This document shows positions 34,337 to 43,919 of a stretch of 64,000 nt of DNA, piece after piece. This DNA is from Pelomonas sp. SE-A7 (GTDB lineage Bacteria > Pseudomonadota > Gammaproteobacteria > Burkholderiales > Burkholderiaceae_C): contig NZ_JAUASW010000002.1 in NCBI RefSeq assembly GCF_030345705.1, positions 434,001 through 498,000 on the forward strand, in the 5' to 3' direction. Each line of letters starts with the position of its first letter. Positions within the stretch are counted from its first letter, which is position 1. A program made the translations under genes and the position numbers. The notes under the pieces are model-generated. The model worked only from the letters and a program-made list of their open reading frames with translations. It searched no databases and was not told the origin of the DNA.

Positions 34337-34356
34337 TTAATCAATCGTTTGATTAA
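34337..34356 (-). promoter_or_regulatory. Probable TetR operator palindrome
   Basis: TTAATCAATCGTTTGATTAA is an 8 bp perfect inverted repeat around a 4 bp centre and is conspicuously AT-rich for this genome. It ends 19 bp upstream of the tetR ATG, with a -10-like TAGGAT between. Size, symmetry and position fit a TetR-dimer operator for autorepression. Confidence 0.75.
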
Positions 34357-34368
34357 CCCCTGAATTTG

Positions 34369-34385
34369 CTCGGGATTGACCCGAG
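34369..34385 (-). terminator. Weak hairpin right after the GGDEF gene
   Basis: A 6 bp perfect stem (CTCGGG at 34369-34374 with CCCGAG at 34380-34385) starts at the base next to the diguanylate-cyclase stop codon. The T-tract on the minus strand is absent or very poor, so the terminator role is tentative. Confidence 0.35.
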
Positions 34386-35426
34386 TCAGAACAGCTCTAC
34401 CGCGCTTTGTTTGGTCGATTCCTGGAACCGCCCCTGCTCGACCAGTTGCGCATAGCTCTGCACCTGATTGCGGCCATTGCCCTTGGCAAAGTAGACCGCT
34501 CGGTCGGCCCGCTCGAAGGCGGCAGCCGGCGAGTCGCCGGCCCTTACCTCGGTGAAGCCAATGCTGACCGAGATGTGGCCGACCTGCGGGAAGGCGAACT
34601 GCTCGGCGTTGTGACGCAGCCGCTCGAAGGCATGCTCGGCATCCAGCTCACCATCGCAGCGCATCAGCACGACGAACTCCTCGCCGCCGAAGCGGTACAG
34701 CAGGTCGTGGAAGCGGAAGCTGTTGCGCATCAGGCGCGACAGCAGCAGCAGCACCTCGTCGCCTATCAGGTGGCCGAAGCCGTCGTTGACCTTCTTGAAA
34801 TGGTCGATGTCGATCACGCCCAGCCAGGCGCTGGGACGGGCGCCGGCATGGCGACGGTCGTCCTCGGTGTGCGCCTGCTCGGAGTGCTGGGCAGACAGCT
34901 CACCCAGGGTCTTGAGAAAGCTCTCGTCGAAGGTCTTGCGGTTGAGCAGGCCGGTCAGCGTGTCGCGCTCGCTGTAGTCCAGCAGGCCCTGGAAGTTGTG
35001 ATAGATCCGCAGGATGCTGGTGACCGTCCGCTGCTCGCTGACCTTCAGCGGCGCCAGCGACTCCAGCTCCATCACGCCCAGCACCTCGCGCTCGGTGGCC
35101 AGCGGGAACAGGGTCAGCCAGTGCTCGCCGCGGCGGGTCTGCAGCACGCCGCGGTGGCTCATGCATTCAAGGCGCAGCGGATATTCACCGGCCAGCGGCA
35201 GCGACTCGGGCTCGGCCCACAGGGAATCGGCACTGGCCACCAGCTCGCCGGCCTTGAGCCGGGCGCGGGTCAGCCAGCGTTCCTGGCCGGGCTCGCCCAC
35301 GCAGCGGTAGATGGCTGCCGACAGCGGCTCCAGCAGATCACGCAGGGCCGAGACCAGGGTGACGTCCATGACGTCGCGGTCCCTGAAACGGGTCATCTCG
35401 GCGAGATGGTCAACAACTTCGGACAT
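34386..35426 (-). CDS. GGDEF diguanylate cyclase with N-terminal GAF-like sensor
   Basis: The 346-residue cytosolic protein should make cyclic di-GMP from two GTP. Residues 1-145 form an uncharacterised GAF-like sensor (TLFPLATEREVLGVMELESL). The GGDEF domain starts with SERDTLTGLLNRKTF. The active site reads GGEEF at residues 247-251, a functional variant, and the inhibitory I-site RFHD is present at 238-241, exactly five residues upstream. Both synthesis and product inhibition are therefore expected. It follows the ChpA gene by 97 bp on the same strand and may be co-expressed with the pilus chemosensory system. Confidence 0.93.
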   Translation of the reverse strand: MSEVVDHLAEMTRFRDRDVMDVTLVSALRDLLEPLSAAIYRCVGEPGQERWLTRARLKAGELVASADSLWAEPESLPLAGEYPLRLECMSHRGVLQTRRGEHWLTLFPLATEREVLGVMELESLAPLKVSEQRTVTSILRIYHNFQGLLDYSERDTLTGLLNRKTFDESFLKTLGELSAQHSEQAHTEDDRRHAGARPSAWLGVIDIDHFKKVNDGFGHLIGDEVLLLLSRLMRNSFRFHDLLYRFGGEEFVVLMRCDGELDAEHAFERLRHNAEQFAFPQVGHISVSIGFTEVRAGDSPAAAFERADRAVYFAKGNGRNQVQSYAQLVEQGRFQESTKQSAVELF

Positions 35427-35523
35427 GGCTTGAACCTGGGGCTCCCGTCAGGGGAGCCCGGGGTCTTCCTCCCTGGGCTGGGTTGGTGCCGGAACCGTTC
35501 TCTCGATGAGGATGCCCAGGCAA

Positions 35524-38500
35524 TCAGGCAGTGTAGCGGCCGATCAGCTCCAGCAGCTGCTCTTCGTCATAGGGCTTGCCCAGATAGTGGTCGACTCCCA
35601 ATTCCTGCGCATAGTCGCGATGCTTCTGCGCAATCCGCGAGGTGATCATGATCACCGGCAGCTTGGCCAGCCGCTCCTCGTTCCGCAGGTTGCGGACCAG
35701 GTCGAAGCCGTCCATGCGCGGCATCTCGATGTCGGACAGCACGACCGAAGGCAGCTCGTCGCCGGCCAGCTTCTCCAGCGCCTCCAGGCCGTCCTTGGCC
35801 AGCTCGACACGATAGCCCTCGCGCTCCAGCAGACGCTGGGTGACGCGGCGCACGGTCAGCGAATCGTCAACCACCAGCACCAGCGGCGCCAGCGTCTCCT
35901 CCACGACCGCCGTTGGCGCGGCGTGCTCCGGCAGCTGGCGAGCCAGCTCCTGGGCCGCGTGGCCGTAGCGGTTGGCCAGGGCCACCGGGTTGTAGATCAG
36001 GGCCACCTCGCCCGAGGCCAGCAGGCTGATGCCGGCCAGGCCGGGCACGCTGCGCAGCTGCGGGCCCAGGTTCTTGATCACCACTTCCTGCTTGCCCAGC
36101 ACCTCGTCCACATGAAGGGCCAGGCGCTGGTGGGCGCTGTGGACCACCACGATGGACGCATGCTTGCCATGCAGGTGGCCGCGGGCGCCATGGCCCATCA
36201 GGCCGCCCAGCCAGTACATGGGCAGGGTTTCGTTGCCCAGTTCGATCTGGCCGCTGGCATAGGCCTGCTCGACCTTGTCCAGGTCCACGCGACGCAGGCC
36301 TTCCATCAGCACGGCCGGCACCGACACCGTGTCCTCGCCATGGCGCAGCAGCACGATCTGGCTGACCGCCGTGGTCAGAGGCAGGCGCACATCGAAATGC
36401 GCGCCCTGGCCCGGCGTGGACGTGATGTCCACATAGCCGCCCAGGGTGTTGACCTCGGCGCGCACCACGTCCATGCCTATGCCGCGGCCCGACAGCTCGG
36501 TCACCGACGCGGCGGTGGAGAAGCCGGGCGCGAAGATCAGCTCCATCAGCTCCTGTTCGCTGACCGCCTGGTCGGCCTGGATCAGGCCCTGCTGCAGGCC
36601 GCGCTCACGGATGCGGGGCAGGTTCAGGCCGGCGCCGTCGTCGGCGAAGTCGACCAGGATCTCGTTGCCTTCCTGGCGCACGCTGACACGCAGCGTGCCG
36701 GTGGAATCCTTGCCGGCTGCGGCACGCGCCTCGGGCATTTCGATGCCGTGGCTGACGCTGTTGCGCAGCAGATGCTCGAAGGGGCCGACCATGCGCTCCA
36801 GCACCGAACGGTCCAGTTCGGTGTGGCCGCCGACGATCTCCAGCCGCGCCTGCTTGCCGGCATCGCGCGCCGCCTGGCGGACCACGCGGTGCAGGCGCTC
36901 GGCCAGGCTGTCGAACTCGACCAGGCGGGTGCGCAGCAGGTCGTCCTGCAGCTCGCGGGTCAGGCGCGATTGGGCCGCCAGCTCGTCTTCGCCCAGCTGC
37001 ACGTTTTTCTGCAGGCTGCGCTGGACCGTGGCCACGTCGTTGACCGCTTCGGCCATCATCCGGGTCAGTTCCTGGAAGCGGGTGTAGCGGTCGAATTCCA
37101 GCGGATCGAAGTCGCGGCTGGCGACCCGGGCCGCTTCCTGGCGCGATTCGATCTGGGCCTCGGCCTGCACTTCCAGCTCGCGCAGCCGGCCGCGCAGCCG
37201 CTCGAGGTTGTCCTCGAGGTCCAGCAGGCCGGACTTCATCTGCGACAGCTCGGACTCCATGCGGGCGCGGCGGATGCTGACCTCGCCGGCCTGGGCGGCC
37301 ATGCGCTCCAGCACCGGTCCGCGCACCCGCACCAGCGCTTGCGCCTGGGCCATGGCCTCGATGCCGGCCTCGACCTCGGCCTCGGGCAGGCCCGACCAGT
37401 CGATGGCCGCAGAACCCGGGGCATCGGCCGCGGCTTCGAGGACCGCCGGTGCGGTCTCGCCCACGACAGGCTCGGGCGCCGGAGGCGGAGCCGAAGGAGG
37501 AGAAGACGGTGGCGGAGCCACCACGGCCACGGGCGCAGGCGCCGCAAGGCGGGCCAGCAGCTGCTCGAAGCCATGCTCCAGCGCGTCGCCGCGGTGCTGC
37601 AGCTCCTGCACGTCGGCGGCTGTGATGCCGCCGCGCGAGAGCAGATGCTCGACCGCCGATTCCATCAGGTGGGCCTGCTCGCCCAATTGCATGGCGCCGC
37701 ACAGGCGGGCGCCGCCCTTGAAGGTGTGCAGCGCGCGCATGGTGGCGCCGGCGCGGCCGGCGTCGCCCGGATGGCTCAGCCAGTCGCGCATGCCGGCATG
37801 CAGCTGGCGCAGCAGGTCCTGGGCCTCTTCCTCGAAGATAGGGAACAGCTCGGGATCGATCTGGTCGGACTCGCCGAGCGGGAACTCCTCGACCATGGGC
37901 ACGGCCACGGTGGCCACCGGCTCGACCGGGGCCGCAGCGACAGCCGGCGCGTCGCCCTCGTCGTCGTCAAGCAGTTCGTCGGCCACGCCGTTCTGGCGCA
38001 CGTCGGCCGGCTGGTAGGCATTCAGGGCCTGCAGCAGCTCCGCATCGGCGGGCTTGAGGAAGCCGGCGGCGAACTGGTGCAGCAGGCGGCGGATTTCTTC
38101 GGCGCTGCGCACGAAGGCGCTGGCCACTTCTCCCTCCACCTTGCCCGCATGCTGCGACCGGCCCAGCGCATGTTCCAGCGCCCGCGCCAGGTGGGACAGC
38201 TCGTCGTAGCCCACGGTGGCGGCATTGCCAGCCAGCTTGTGCGACAGCGCTTCGGTGTCCTGCGGCGGCGGACCTGCCATCAGCACGGCCCATTCGGCCA
38301 GCTCGGTCGAGAGCCTGCGCGATGCCTCGTCGGCCTCGTTCAGGAAGATGTTGAACAGCGTGATGCTGATGCGCAGCGGGCCGATGACCTTGACGCTGTC
38401 TTCCTCATCCTCGGCCGCGGCCTCCGCCACGGCACTCGGCTCGGGCCCGGCCGGTGGCGGCACCAGGGCCAGCGTGCGTTCCGGGATCGGCTCGGTTGCG

Positions 38501-41500
38501 ACCACCGGCTCGGCCAGGTCCGGCGCCGGCAATGCATCGGGCAGCTCGGAAAGGTCCAGCAACTCGGTGACGGCCGCGGCTGCGGGCTCCATCGTCGCCA
38601 CGACGACCTCGGGCTCGGCGGGCGTCACCACCTCGCCCAACTGCAGATCCAGCGCAAAGTCGGGCAAGGGCTCGGCTTCGGGCTTGGGCGGCTGGGCCTC
38701 CACCGGCGCAGCGGCGCTCAGCAGATCCAGCTCGACGGCTTCGCCTTCGGCCAGCGCGGGTTCGGGTGCCGGCTCGGCAACCGGTTCGGGCGCCAGGTCC
38801 AGCACCACCATGTCCAGGGCCAGGTCGGGCCCCGGTTCCAGCAGCAGGTCCGGTTCCAGCTTGGGTGCCAGATCGGGCAGCGCCTCCATGGGCAGGGTCT
38901 GGCCCCACTGGCTGTCGGTGATGGGGGCGGTCTCGGTGACCAGGGGCGGCTCTGCCGGCACCACGACCTCGATCTCCTCGATGGCCTCCACCGCCTCGAC
39001 CGGCTCGACCGGCTCGCCCACGTCGATCACCTCCGGCAGGGCCGGCATCTCGATGACCTCGACCTCGGGAACCTCGATGAGCTCGACGACTTCGATGCCC
39101 TCGGGCACGTCGACCGGCTCGGGCAGCAGCTCGGCCACCGGCTCGGCAACGGCCTCGACGATCACTTCCTCGATCACCGGCGCTGCCGCGGCGGCGCCCG
39201 GCGCGGCTATGCCAAGCAGGCGACCTTCCAGACGCAGCGCGTCAGCCGCGACACGCACGGCCGCATGAGCATGGCCGCGGGATTCGCCTGCCTGGATCGC
39301 CTCGGCCCAGCCGGCGAAATAGTCCAGCGCCTCGCGGCTGAAGGCCTGGAGTGCGTGGTCGGCCGGCTTCTCGTCGGTCAGCCACTGGTTGTAGAGCTGC
39401 TCGCAGGCCCAGCCCGCCTCGCCGAAGTTGGCCAGGCCGACCATGCGCGAACTGCCCTTGAGCGTGTGGAAGGCGCGGCGCACCGTGGTGAGTTGCTCGC
39501 GGTCCTGCGGCTCCTTTTCCAGCTTGGCCAGGGCGCGGCGGGCCGTGCCCACCACCTCGCTCGCTTCTTCCAGGAAGATGCCCAGCATCTCCTCGTCCAT
39601 CGGTTCGTCGATGAACTGGGCGGGCGCGGCCGGTGGCGTGGGAGCCGGCGGCGGCGCCACGACTTGCGGTGCCGGCGCCACGCCCTCGGGGGCCGGGAAG
39701 TCCAGCACGATTTCCGGCGTCTCGAAACGCGGCAGGATCTCGGTGGTCTCGCCGGTGATCGTCAGCTCGGGCAGCGAGACCGAGGGCGCCACGTCGCTGG
39801 ACCGACCCATCACGGGGGCCAGCACACCGCTTTCCTCGTCGAAGCCGAACATGCGCTTGGCCAGCTGCGGCTGCACGCTCAGCATGTCGATCAGGAAGCC
39901 CAGCGCGCCCAGGTTGTTGGCAATGCCTTCGAAGCGGGCGCGCGCGGCCGGCGAGGCGGCATCGACCTCGGTATTGGCCAGCTCGTCGACCACATCGCGC
40001 ATGCGCAGGCAGCATTGCGCTGCCTGGTCCAGGCCCAGCACCTTGAGCACGCCACGCATGGAGCCCAGCAGGCCCGGCACCGGGATCAGCAGCTCGCGCT
40101 GCGCCGGGTCGCGGAAATAGTCGTCGACCCGCTTCTCCACGTCTGACAGGCTGTGGCGCAGCTCGTGCACCACGCTGCCCAGGGTCTGGCGGTCGGAGAC
40201 GCGGCGGTACAGCTCCTCCATCCAGGCTTCCAGCGGCTGGGGCGCGTCGCCATGGGCCACGGCCTCGATGCGGCTGGCCAGGCGCTTGACGCGCGCGGCC
40301 TGGTCGGGCGAATCGAAGGCAGCATCATCCAGCGCCGCCTCCAAATAAAGAATCGCCGTGGCGATTTCCATCGCCAGCGCCGGCGTGGGCGGCTTGCCCG
40401 AACGCAGGGTGGCCACGACGGCGCGCTGCAGCGTCTCGCCCAGCACCTCGCCGCTGGGGAACAGCCGGCCCAGAGAATCCGAGACGGCGGCGAACTGCTC
40501 ATCCAGGCCGGCCAGCCGGTGGCTCTCGCCCTCGGCCGTGACCGACCAGCTCTCCTTGGCCACGCCGACTCGGCGACGTGCCTGCGCCACCCAGGCCGGG
40601 TCGATACGACCCAGGCTTTCGTCCTCGTAGTCACCGAGGATCTCATCGCCGAGCTGGTAGGCCTGGCGTACGGCCTGCAGGCGCGGCGCCTGGCCGGCCT
40701 CGGGTGCCCTGGCCATGGCGCAGAAGAACAGCAGATCACGCGCCAGCTGGGCAGACTGCGCGTCGGGCGCCATGCCACTGCTGGCCTGGCGCAGCTGCGC
40801 CAGCAGGCGCGAGCCCAGGCGCTTGACGTAGGCATCCTGGCCCAACAGCCCCAGGGACTCGGCCTCGAACATCGCGGCCGCGACCATCCACAGTCCGCGG
40901 GGCTCGCGCGCACCGGCGCCAGCGGCCAGGCCGGCGCAGAGCTCGCTCAGCTGGCCAGCATTGCCAGCGCTGGGCTGACGCATGTGCTTGAGCAGCGCCG
41001 CCTCGAAGTTGGGACGCGCAATCGCCGCGCCCACCGGCGGCGCGTCGGCGCGCAGATCGCGCCAGTCCCAGTCGAACTGCCAGAGATCGGCCGGGTGGAT
41101 GCGCTCCACATTGTTGAAGTCCTGCAACGCACGGTAGGACGGGAACAGCGACAGCGACGAAGGCTTGCCACCGGCCAGCATCTTGGCGATCAGCGAGAGC
41201 AGTGCGAAGTTGGCGCGCTCGATCGTCTCGACCGCCATCAAGTCGACCGCAATCGGATTGGCCGCCAGGAACGAAACCGCCTTCTCGGCAGCGCGCAACA
41301 TGGTGGCGCCGGCCGGCAGGCCGACCAGGGTCAGCACGCCGGCCACCTGGTGCAGCTGGGCCGCCGCATGGGTCAGCGACTGGCTGGGCGTGGCCTTGGC
41401 GTCGAAGCCGACGGTGGAGATCCGGGTGTCGCCATCGCGCAGCAGGCGGCGCAGGCTCTTGTGCACCCCCTCCAGCGAGCGGCGCAACTCCTCCTGCACC

Positions 41501-41553
41501 CAGGCCAGAGGACTCAGGTCGGCCGGAAATTCTGATTCGCGCGCGAGGTCCAT
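35524..41553 (-). CDS. chpA: Giant hybrid histidine kinase ChpA/PilL of the type IV pilus chemosensory system
   Basis: The 2009-residue product is a CheA-like kinase controlling twitching motility and surface sensing. Visible parts in order are an Hpt-like N-terminal segment (LHQVAGVLTLVG near residue 65), Hpt domains at about 696 (FHTLKGSSRMVG), 1104 (SHKLAGNAATVG) and 1275 (LHTFKGGARLCG), an acidic Pro/Glu/Val-rich linker at about 785-1050, and a dimerisation and HATPase core near 1590-1730 (HLLRNSVSHGIE). A CheW domain follows, then a C-terminal receiver domain from about 1894 (LVVDDSLTVRR). It lies 41 bp after pilJ. Several classical Hpt sites appear lost compared with Pseudomonas ChpA, though exact counting needs alignment. 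Confidence 0.93.
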   Translation of the reverse strand: MDLARESEFPADLSPLAWVQEELRRSLEGVHKSLRRLLRDGDTRISTVGFDAKATPSQSLTHAAAQLHQVAGVLTLVGLPAGATMLRAAEKAVSFLAANPIAVDLMAVETIERANFALLSLIAKMLAGGKPSSLSLFPSYRALQDFNNVERIHPADLWQFDWDWRDLRADAPPVGAAIARPNFEAALLKHMRQPSAGNAGQLSELCAGLAAGAGAREPRGLWMVAAAMFEAESLGLLGQDAYVKRLGSRLLAQLRQASSGMAPDAQSAQLARDLLFFCAMARAPEAGQAPRLQAVRQAYQLGDEILGDYEDESLGRIDPAWVAQARRRVGVAKESWSVTAEGESHRLAGLDEQFAAVSDSLGRLFPSGEVLGETLQRAVVATLRSGKPPTPALAMEIATAILYLEAALDDAAFDSPDQAARVKRLASRIEAVAHGDAPQPLEAWMEELYRRVSDRQTLGSVVHELRHSLSDVEKRVDDYFRDPAQRELLIPVPGLLGSMRGVLKVLGLDQAAQCCLRMRDVVDELANTEVDAASPAARARFEGIANNLGALGFLIDMLSVQPQLAKRMFGFDEESGVLAPVMGRSSDVAPSVSLPELTITGETTEILPRFETPEIVLDFPAPEGVAPAPQVVAPPPAPTPPAAPAQFIDEPMDEEMLGIFLEEASEVVGTARRALAKLEKEPQDREQLTTVRRAFHTLKGSSRMVGLANFGEAGWACEQLYNQWLTDEKPADHALQAFSREALDYFAGWAEAIQAGESRGHAHAAVRVAADALRLEGRLLGIAAPGAAAAAPVIEEVIVEAVAEPVAELLPEPVDVPEGIEVVELIEVPEVEVIEMPALPEVIDVGEPVEPVEAVEAIEEIEVVVPAEPPLVTETAPITDSQWGQTLPMEALPDLAPKLEPDLLLEPGPDLALDMVVLDLAPEPVAEPAPEPALAEGEAVELDLLSAAAPVEAQPPKPEAEPLPDFALDLQLGEVVTPAEPEVVVATMEPAAAAVTELLDLSELPDALPAPDLAEPVVATEPIPERTLALVPPPAGPEPSAVAEAAAEDEEDSVKVIGPLRISITLFNIFLNEADEASRRLSTELAEWAVLMAGPPPQDTEALSHKLAGNAATVGYDELSHLARALEHALGRSQHAGKVEGEVASAFVRSAEEIRRLLHQFAAGFLKPADAELLQALNAYQPADVRQNGVADELLDDDEGDAPAVAAAPVEPVATVAVPMVEEFPLGESDQIDPELFPIFEEEAQDLLRQLHAGMRDWLSHPGDAGRAGATMRALHTFKGGARLCGAMQLGEQAHLMESAVEHLLSRGGITAADVQELQHRGDALEHGFEQLLARLAAPAPVAVVAPPPSSPPSAPPPAPEPVVGETAPAVLEAAADAPGSAAIDWSGLPEAEVEAGIEAMAQAQALVRVRGPVLERMAAQAGEVSIRRARMESELSQMKSGLLDLEDNLERLRGRLRELEVQAEAQIESRQEAARVASRDFDPLEFDRYTRFQELTRMMAEAVNDVATVQRSLQKNVQLGEDELAAQSRLTRELQDDLLRTRLVEFDSLAERLHRVVRQAARDAGKQARLEIVGGHTELDRSVLERMVGPFEHLLRNSVSHGIEMPEARAAAGKDSTGTLRVSVRQEGNEILVDFADDGAGLNLPRIRERGLQQGLIQADQAVSEQELMELIFAPGFSTAASVTELSGRGIGMDVVRAEVNTLGGYVDITSTPGQGAHFDVRLPLTTAVSQIVLLRHGEDTVSVPAVLMEGLRRVDLDKVEQAYASGQIELGNETLPMYWLGGLMGHGARGHLHGKHASIVVVHSAHQRLALHVDEVLGKQEVVIKNLGPQLRSVPGLAGISLLASGEVALIYNPVALANRYGHAAQELARQLPEHAAPTAVVEETLAPLVLVVDDSLTVRRVTQRLLEREGYRVELAKDGLEALEKLAGDELPSVVLSDIEMPRMDGFDLVRNLRNEERLAKLPVIMITSRIAQKHRDYAQELGVDHYLGKPYDEEQLLELIGRYTA

Positions 41554-41594
41554 GCCTTGCCTTTATTCGCGTTGTGTTCTGTGCAGTGCGGCGA

Positions 41595-43877
41595 TCAGCC
41601 GACCTTGAAACGGGACACCGACTGGCGCAGCGCCTCGGCGGATCGGGACAGCTCATGCACCATCGATGCCGTCGAGCGCGTGCCTTCGCCGGTCTGCTCG
41701 GTCACCGCAAAGATGTGCTGGATGTTCTCGGCCACCTCGTTGGCCGAACGGGCCTCGCCCTGAGCCTGGCTCGAGATCTGGGCGATCAGCTCGTCCAGAC
41801 GGCGCGACACGTTGTCGATGTCTTCCAGTGCATTACCGGCCGCGTCGGACAGCTTGGTACCTTCCACCACACCGACCGTGGACCGCTCCATGGCGGCCAC
41901 CGCATCGTGGGTGTCGGTCTGAATGGTCTTGACCAGGGCAGCGATTCGCCGCGTGGCGTCGCCCGAGCGTTCGGCCAGACGCTGCACTTCCTCCGCCACC
42001 ACCGAGAAGCCGCGGCCGGCTTCACCGGCGGACGCGGCCTGGATGGCGGCGTTCAGGGCCAGCACGTTGGTCTGCTCGGTAATGTCCGAGATCAGCTCGG
42101 TGATCTCGCCGATTTCCTGCGAGCTCTCGCCCAGGCGCTTAATGCGCTTGGAGGTTTCCTGGATGTGGTCGCGGATCTGGTTCATACCGGCGATGTTGTT
42201 CTGCATCGCCTGCAGGCCCTGCTCGGCGGCTTCACGCGACTGGCGTGCCACCTGGGACACGTGCTGGGCCTGGCCCGACACGTCGTTGATTCGGCCCGCC
42301 ATCTGCAGCACGGCCTCGCCGGTGGCGCGGATCTCGTGCAGCTGTTCGGTCGAGGCGGCCAGCAGCTCGGTCGAGGTCTGGTCCACCTGGCTGGTGGTCT
42401 CGGTCACGCGGGCGGCCGTGCCCTGCACCTGGGTCACCAGGTTGCGCAGCTCTTCCACCGTGTAGTTCACCGAGTCGGCGATGGCACCGGTGATGTCTTC
42501 CGTCACCGTGGCCTGCTGCGTCAGGTCGCCTTCAGCGACCGCCTGCAGTTCGTTCATCAAGCGAAGAATGGCGGCCTGGTTGGCGTCGTTGACGCGCTTG
42601 GCCTCCTGCTCCTGGGCCTCGGCCTCGCGCTTCTGCTCCTCGGCCATGGCGGCACGGGCCTTCTGGTCGGCGATGTAGAGGCGCAGAAAACCGAGGGCAC
42701 CGACCACCAGGGCGGTCAGCGAACCCAGCAAGAGGGCCAGGTGCCACAGCTTGACGCCGCCGCTGGACTCGATCTGCTGGGCGATGCCGTCCAGGCCTTT
42801 GCGCAGCGGTTCGCTGTCGGCCAGGATGGCGGTCTGCGCATCGCGCGCCGACACCAGGCCCTGCAGGTTGGACAGGATGGCCGCGGCCTGCACTCGCGTG
42901 TCTTCGTACTGCTTCAGCAACGTGTTCAAGCGCTCCTTCAGCTGGCCGTCGCGGGCGCCGGGCAGGCGCAGCGAGGGGCTGCCCTGGATCAGGCCCTGGG
43001 TGATCTCGCGGAACGAGTTCAAGTCCTTGCCAAGCAGGAACACGGCCTCGGGGCTGACACCCTCAGGCGTCAGGAATTCGTTGGCGCTCTTGCCGATGCG
43101 CTGGGTCAGCATCACCAGCTGGCCGACGGCCGAGATCTCGGCCGGCGAGGCACCCGCCTGCAGGGCCTGCGAGGCGGCGGCCTCGGCACTTTCCAGCAGG
43201 TCGGAGGACTGGCGGTTGATCGCGCGCAGCGCCGTGCCCACCTGGGTCAGCACCTTCTCCTGGTCGATCACCAGGCGGCCGCTCTTCTCGGCGCGGGTGA
43301 CCAGGGGCTTGAGCTTTTCGAGGTCCAGCTGGACCGAGTAGGGCGCGGCGGAAATATCGCCCTCGCCGTTCTGCAGGCCGTTGACCACGCTGCTGATGGT
43401 CTGCACCGACTCGCGCAGCTCGGCGAAGGCGCCGGGACTGCCGATGATGGCCGACGAAACGGCCTTGGCCAGGCGTTGCGACTGCATCATGGCCTGGCCG
43501 GTGGCGCGCACCTGGGTGGCCGTGCGGTTGCCGCTGACCACGATGGCCGTCACGCCGGCCGTCGTGCCTATCAGGCCCAGGGCCACGGCCGCGGTCAGGA
43601 TGCGCTGGCGCCGGCTGTTGTCCTGCTTGGGGCGCTCGGCCGGATCGGCCATGGTTGAGTCCACGGCCGAGGTGGTGGCAAAGGTGCCGGTCTCGTTGAA
43701 CTCCGGCGGCAGCTGCTGCTCGGACGGCACGGCCTCCGAGATGATCGACGACTCGGAGCGGGACCCACTGTCCAGCGGCATCGCACCCGAGGGGCTGAGC
43801 GTGTGCAGCTCATCGCCCTGGTCGGCCTGCTGGTCGGCCTTGCCGAGGTTCTTGATCTTGTCCAGAAAGCTCATCAC
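41595..43877 (-). CDS. pilJ: Type IV pilus chemoreceptor PilJ
   Basis: The 760-residue product is the methyl-accepting receptor that feeds the ChpA kinase. It has an unusual cytoplasmic leader of about 90 residues, a membrane helix (LTAAVALGLIGTTAGVTAIV), a periplasmic sensor with two PilJ-type helical modules, and a second helix (LALLLGSLTALVVGALGFLR) near residue 378. A HAMP region and the conserved signalling tip TEQTNVLALNAAIQAASAGE follow. It ends VSRFKVG without a CheR pentapeptide. It is placed between pilI and chpA, as in other Pil-Chp operons. Confidence 0.93.
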   Translation of the reverse strand: MMSFLDKIKNLGKADQQADQGDELHTLSPSGAMPLDSGSRSESSIISEAVPSEQQLPPEFNETGTFATTSAVDSTMADPAERPKQDNSRRQRILTAAVALGLIGTTAGVTAIVVSGNRTATQVRATGQAMMQSQRLAKAVSSAIIGSPGAFAELRESVQTISSVVNGLQNGEGDISAAPYSVQLDLEKLKPLVTRAEKSGRLVIDQEKVLTQVGTALRAINRQSSDLLESAEAAASQALQAGASPAEISAVGQLVMLTQRIGKSANEFLTPEGVSPEAVFLLGKDLNSFREITQGLIQGSPSLRLPGARDGQLKERLNTLLKQYEDTRVQAAAILSNLQGLVSARDAQTAILADSEPLRKGLDGIAQQIESSGGVKLWHLALLLGSLTALVVGALGFLRLYIADQKARAAMAEEQKREAEAQEQEAKRVNDANQAAILRLMNELQAVAEGDLTQQATVTEDITGAIADSVNYTVEELRNLVTQVQGTAARVTETTSQVDQTSTELLAASTEQLHEIRATGEAVLQMAGRINDVSGQAQHVSQVARQSREAAEQGLQAMQNNIAGMNQIRDHIQETSKRIKRLGESSQEIGEITELISDITEQTNVLALNAAIQAASAGEAGRGFSVVAEEVQRLAERSGDATRRIAALVKTIQTDTHDAVAAMERSTVGVVEGTKLSDAAGNALEDIDNVSRRLDELIAQISSQAQGEARSANEVAENIQHIFAVTEQTGEGTRSTASMVHELSRSAEALRQSVSRFKVG

Positions 43878-43919
43878 ACCCTCTTGTTCAGCTTGGCGAC
43901 TCGTTTCCCGAGCCGCCGT

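Noticed and set aside
35439..35459. Hairpin GGGCTCCC / GGGAGCCC between chpA and the GGDEF gene
   Set aside because: Eight paired bases but no T-tract on either strand, so it cannot be called a terminator; it may slow read-through only.
35506..40146. Open frame of 1546 codons on the plus strand
   Set aside because: It is antisense to chpA; Gly/Arg/His/Gln-rich composition and no recognisable domain show it is a GC-bias shadow.
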